The translations under genes were made by a program, and so were the position numbers. A model generated the notes under the pieces. That model did no database searches. It had not been told where the DNA came from and saw only the letters and a list, made by a program, of their open reading frames with translations. 9,062 bases of DNA, taken from contig CAMOSA010000097.1 in assembly GCA_946624335.1 (NCBI GenBank), positions 1-9,062 of the forward strand, written 5' to 3'. Every line of letters starts with the position of its first letter. Position 1 is the stretch's first letter. Below are positions 7,491 to 9,062 of this stretch, piece after piece. The stretch is from an uncultured Prevotellaceae bacterium. Its GTDB lineage: Bacteria > Bacteroidota > Bacteroidia > Bacteroidales > Bacteroidaceae.

Positions 7491-8279
7491 ATGAAAGACT
7501 ACATCGAGTACAACGACAACTACGACCGCGGCTCTTATGCCCGTTCCACCCAACCCTCCTATGCCGAGAGCGACACTACCGCCTATGGCAATAACGCCAC
7601 TGTCGGGACCTCCATCTTCTCCGGCGTCATGACCCGGGTCTACACATGGATGGCCGCCGCGTTAGTCCTCACCGCCGGCACGGCATGGGCCGTCGCCAAT
7701 TCGCCAGCCATCCTGCAGCTCATCTACGGCAATCAGGCCGTCGTCTGGGTGCTCCTGTTGGCCGAGCTCGGTCTCGTCATGGGCATCTCGTGGGGCATCA
7801 ACCGCCTGTCACCCTCCATGGCTACGGCGCTCTTCCTCCTCTATTCCGTTGTCAATGGCGTCACGCTCTCCAGCATCTTCTTCGCCTATTCCATTGGCAC
7901 CATCTATCAGGCCTTCGCTGCATCGGCCCTCACCTTTGGTGCCATGAGCATCGTCGGCCATACCATCAAGCGTGACCTGAGTGGCCTTGGCGGCATCATG
8001 ATCATGGCCCTCATCGGCCTCATCATCGCCAGTGTCGTCAACCTCTTCTGGAGCAACGCCGTGCTTGACAGCATCATCACTTATGTCGGTGTCTTCCTTT
8101 TCGTAGGCATCACCGCTTATGATACCCAGCGCATCAAGGCCATGTGTGTCGCCGCCGAGCAGTATGGTGATGCCGCAGCTCCCCGCCGCGTAGCCATCAT
8201 GGGTGCCCTTTCCCTCTATCTTGACTTCATCAATCTCTTCCTCTATCTCCTCCGTCTGTTCGGACGGAGTAGGGATTGA
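7491..8279 (+). CDS. Bax inhibitor-1/YccA family (TMBIM, BsYetJ-like) inner-membrane protein
   Basis: A 262-residue polytopic protein of the TMBIM/BI-1 family, whose bacterial member YetJ is a pH-sensitive calcium leak channel; E. coli relatives such as YccA interact with the FtsH protease. After a hydrophilic, Tyr-rich cytoplasmic N-terminus (residues 1-45) come about seven hydrophobic segments near 52-70, 83-100, 110-130, 138-157, 167-186, 194-210 and 235-256. Family motifs are present: VGITAYDTQRIK with Asp211, and ALSLYLDFINLFLYLLRL with Asp245. These are the two acidic residues that form the di-aspartyl pH sensor in YetJ. The ATG follows an A-rich stretch (AACAAGAACGACA) with no Shine-Dalgarno. 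A hairpin lies just upstream and an intrinsic terminator 33 nt downstream of the stop. The gene appears unrelated in function to the glycan enzymes beside it. Family assignment is secure; the physiological role is inferred. Confidence 0.93.
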   Translation: MKDYIEYNDNYDRGSYARSTQPSYAESDTTAYGNNATVGTSIFSGVMTRVYTWMAAALVLTAGTAWAVANSPAILQLIYGNQAVVWVLLLAELGLVMGISWGINRLSPSMATALFLLYSVVNGVTLSSIFFAYSIGTIYQAFAASALTFGAMSIVGHTIKRDLSGLGGIMIMALIGLIIASVVNLFWSNAVLDSIITYVGVFLFVGITAYDTQRIKAMCVAAEQYGDAAAPRRVAIMGALSLYLDFINLFLYLLRLFGRSRD

Positions 8280-8311
8280 GATCGTTACGACTCATCATTT
8301 CAACCATCCAG

Positions 8312-8342
8312 GGCGTGCTGACATCAAGGCACGCCTTTTTTT
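8312..8342 (+). terminator. Rho-independent terminator after the BI-1 gene
   Basis: GGCGTGC (8312-8318) pairs perfectly with GCACGCC (8329-8335) across a 10-nt loop and is followed at once by seven T residues (8336-8342). It sits 33 nt after the BI-1 stop and should end the plus-strand transcript. Confidence 0.9.
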
Positions 8343-8540
8343 ATCTCAGCACTACAGGGCCAGCATCGTGACTTCCATTACCCAGATCGGTCATTGGAGT
8401 TATGATGATAACCATTGTTATTTTTAATCAGATACCTTGTCGTTTTGAGGGCTCAATGGGGTTCCATTGTAACCGAGAAACGATAAGACAGATGACAAAA
8501 AGAATTATTGGTGTCCGCTAAAACTTTTGTCCCATACCAC

Positions 8541-8576
8541 AAAAGGTCGGAATCCTCGCTTGGATTCCGATCTTTT
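8541..8576. terminator. Long bidirectional terminator-like hairpin
   Basis: AAAAGGTCGGAATCC (8541-8555) pairs with GGATTCCGATCTTTT (8562-8576) over 15 positions, with a single G-T wobble and a 6-nt loop. The A-run on one side and T-run on the other give it terminator form on both strands. It is about 200 nt past the BI-1 terminator, so it is not needed for that gene. It may end minus-strand transcription, or be the internal hairpin of a small mobile element (an imperfect GACAAAA/TTTTGTC inverted pair lies nearby at 8494-8500 and 8525-8531). Confidence 0.5.
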
Positions 8577-8665
8577 TGCACTTTTAGATTGATGGATGAT
8601 TTAGGTTCATAAGTGGTCAGTAAGTGCCAGCGAAGCACAGCATACAAATTATTTTTTCCGGATTC

Positions 8666-8762
8666 ATCCTACACTCCTACACCTTTTGCACTTCATCGCT
8701 TGATTATCTGCAATCTACGAGGTGTATGATGGGGTGTATGATGGGTGTAGGAGGTGTAGGAT
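8666..8762. repeat. GGTGTA-type direct repeats with an inverted partner
   Basis: Four copies of a 9-11 bp unit (GGTGTATGATG or GGTGTAGGA/T) start at 8721, 8733, 8744 and 8753. Two inverted copies lie at 8666-8683 (ATCCTACACTCCTACACC), which match the reverse complement of GGTGTAGGAGGTGTAGGAT at 8744-8762 apart from one missing base. The arms are about 60 bp apart. The purine strand and pyrimidine strand are strongly separated. The function is not known to me; candidates are a binding-site array or a trace of a mobile element. Confidence 0.75.
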
Positions 8763-8874
8763 AGGGGCCGATTTAACGGTTTTTCACAGAATAGCCCGCC
8801 TTTTTTGACCGTCTACCCGATCGGTTGGCGCTGCTACGCAGAGCGTGCTGGAGCGTCAGGTCTTCAACCTTTGT

Positions 8875-8976
8875 TACCTAAGTCAATCAGCAAGTCCAAC
8901 CAGTAGGACTCGGATACCTAAGTCTGTCAGCGAGTCCCACCAGTGGGACTCGCAATTCCCATCAATGGGACTCGGA
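8875..8976. repeat. 40-bp tandem repeat containing palindromes (2.5 copies)
   Basis: Copy 1 (8875-8914) and copy 2 (8915-8954) both begin TACCTAAGTC and share CAGC/GAGTCC, ACCAGT and GGACTCG. A partial third copy (8955-8976) keeps only the palindromic half. Copy 2 holds a perfect 11-bp inverted repeat (GCGAGTCCCAC at 8930-8940 and its complement at 8943-8953) with a 2-nt CA loop. Copy 1 has the same arms with an A-A mismatch, and copy 3 keeps TCCCAT-CA-ATGGGA. The arrangement resembles a small REP/BIME-like intergenic repeat. Confidence 0.8.
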
Positions 8977-9062
8977 CATATCATCATGAATATCTGCGGG
9001 AACACGCAGTACGATAACGCTAAGCGATCTGACATACGGGAAAAGAGGGGCGGGTCATTCTG

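Larger units (their letters stand above)
8343..9062. other. 720-bp region without a convincing gene; repeat- and hairpin-rich
   Basis: No reading frame here has a recognisable protein. The longest is a 64-codon frame on the minus strand (8647 to 8453) that runs straight through a 15-bp hairpin. The region is more A+T-rich than the genes, especially 8400-8660. It holds small hairpins (for example ATAAC/GTTAT at 8408-8421 followed by T residues, and CAATGG/CCATTG at 8454-8469), a long hairpin at 8541-8576, GGTGTA-type repeats at 8666-8762 and a 40-bp tandem palindromic repeat at 8875-8976. The interval 8763-8874 and the last 86 bases show nothing I can assign. No tRNA or rRNA was recognised. 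Confidence 0.6.

Noticed and set aside
7355..7594. Plus-strand open frame of 79 codons between the GH109 and BI-1 genes
   Set aside because: It overlaps the BI-1 start in another frame, crosses the hairpin at 7441-7469 and encodes nothing recognisable.
8453..8647. Minus-strand open frame of 64 codons
   Set aside because: It runs through the 15-bp hairpin at 8541-8576, has no promoter box and no recognisable family. It could be a fragment of a mobile element, but that cannot be supported here.
8875..8976. CRISPR array
   Set aside because: The 40-bp units are contiguous direct copies with no variable spacers of constant length, and no cas gene is present.

Overview
The window (about 55-60% GC over its coding part) looks like a chromosomal segment from a high-GC member of the Bacteroidales; a Prevotella-like organism is plausible but not proven. 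The reasons are two perfect Bacteroidetes -7 promoter boxes (TAnnTTTG), A-rich leaders without Shine-Dalgarno sequences, and family content typical of this phylum: GH92, GH109, and a DUF4922-like domain joined to a SpoIID/LytB domain.

Layout. Positions 1-5647 hold two minus-strand genes that form a tight operon. The first to be transcribed (5647 to 1892) encodes a 1251-residue multidomain protein. It has a degenerate GT2-like segment, a full GT2 glycosyltransferase domain, a HIT/GalT/Ap4A-phosphorylase-like domain, and a SpoIID/LytB domain. Two bases after its stop begins a secreted GH92 alpha-mannosidase that runs off the left edge, just short of its expected catalytic aspartates. A 114-bp divergent intergenic region (5648-5761) carries mirror-image -7 boxes, one for each direction. 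To the right, on the plus strand, lie a secreted GH109-type NAD-dependent glycosidase (5762-7348), a 142-bp gap with a strong hairpin, a Bax inhibitor-1/YetJ-type membrane protein (7491-8279) and an intrinsic terminator (8312-8342). The last 720 bases (8343-9062) contain no convincing gene. They hold a long terminator-like hairpin, an array of GGTGTA-type repeats with an inverted partner, and a 40-bp tandem palindromic repeat.

How it may work together. GH92 (alpha-mannose) and GH109 (alpha-GalNAc) are both exported exo-acting enzyme types suited to host or microbial glycans, and they are fired from one divergent regulatory region. The large fusion protein is the unusual item. It links sugar transfer, a nucleotidyl-transfer or phosphorolysis fold and a peptidoglycan-lyase-type fold in one chain with no visible export signal, and it is almost certainly co-translated with the mannosidase. 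Its function is unknown. The domain calls rest on motifs read by eye.
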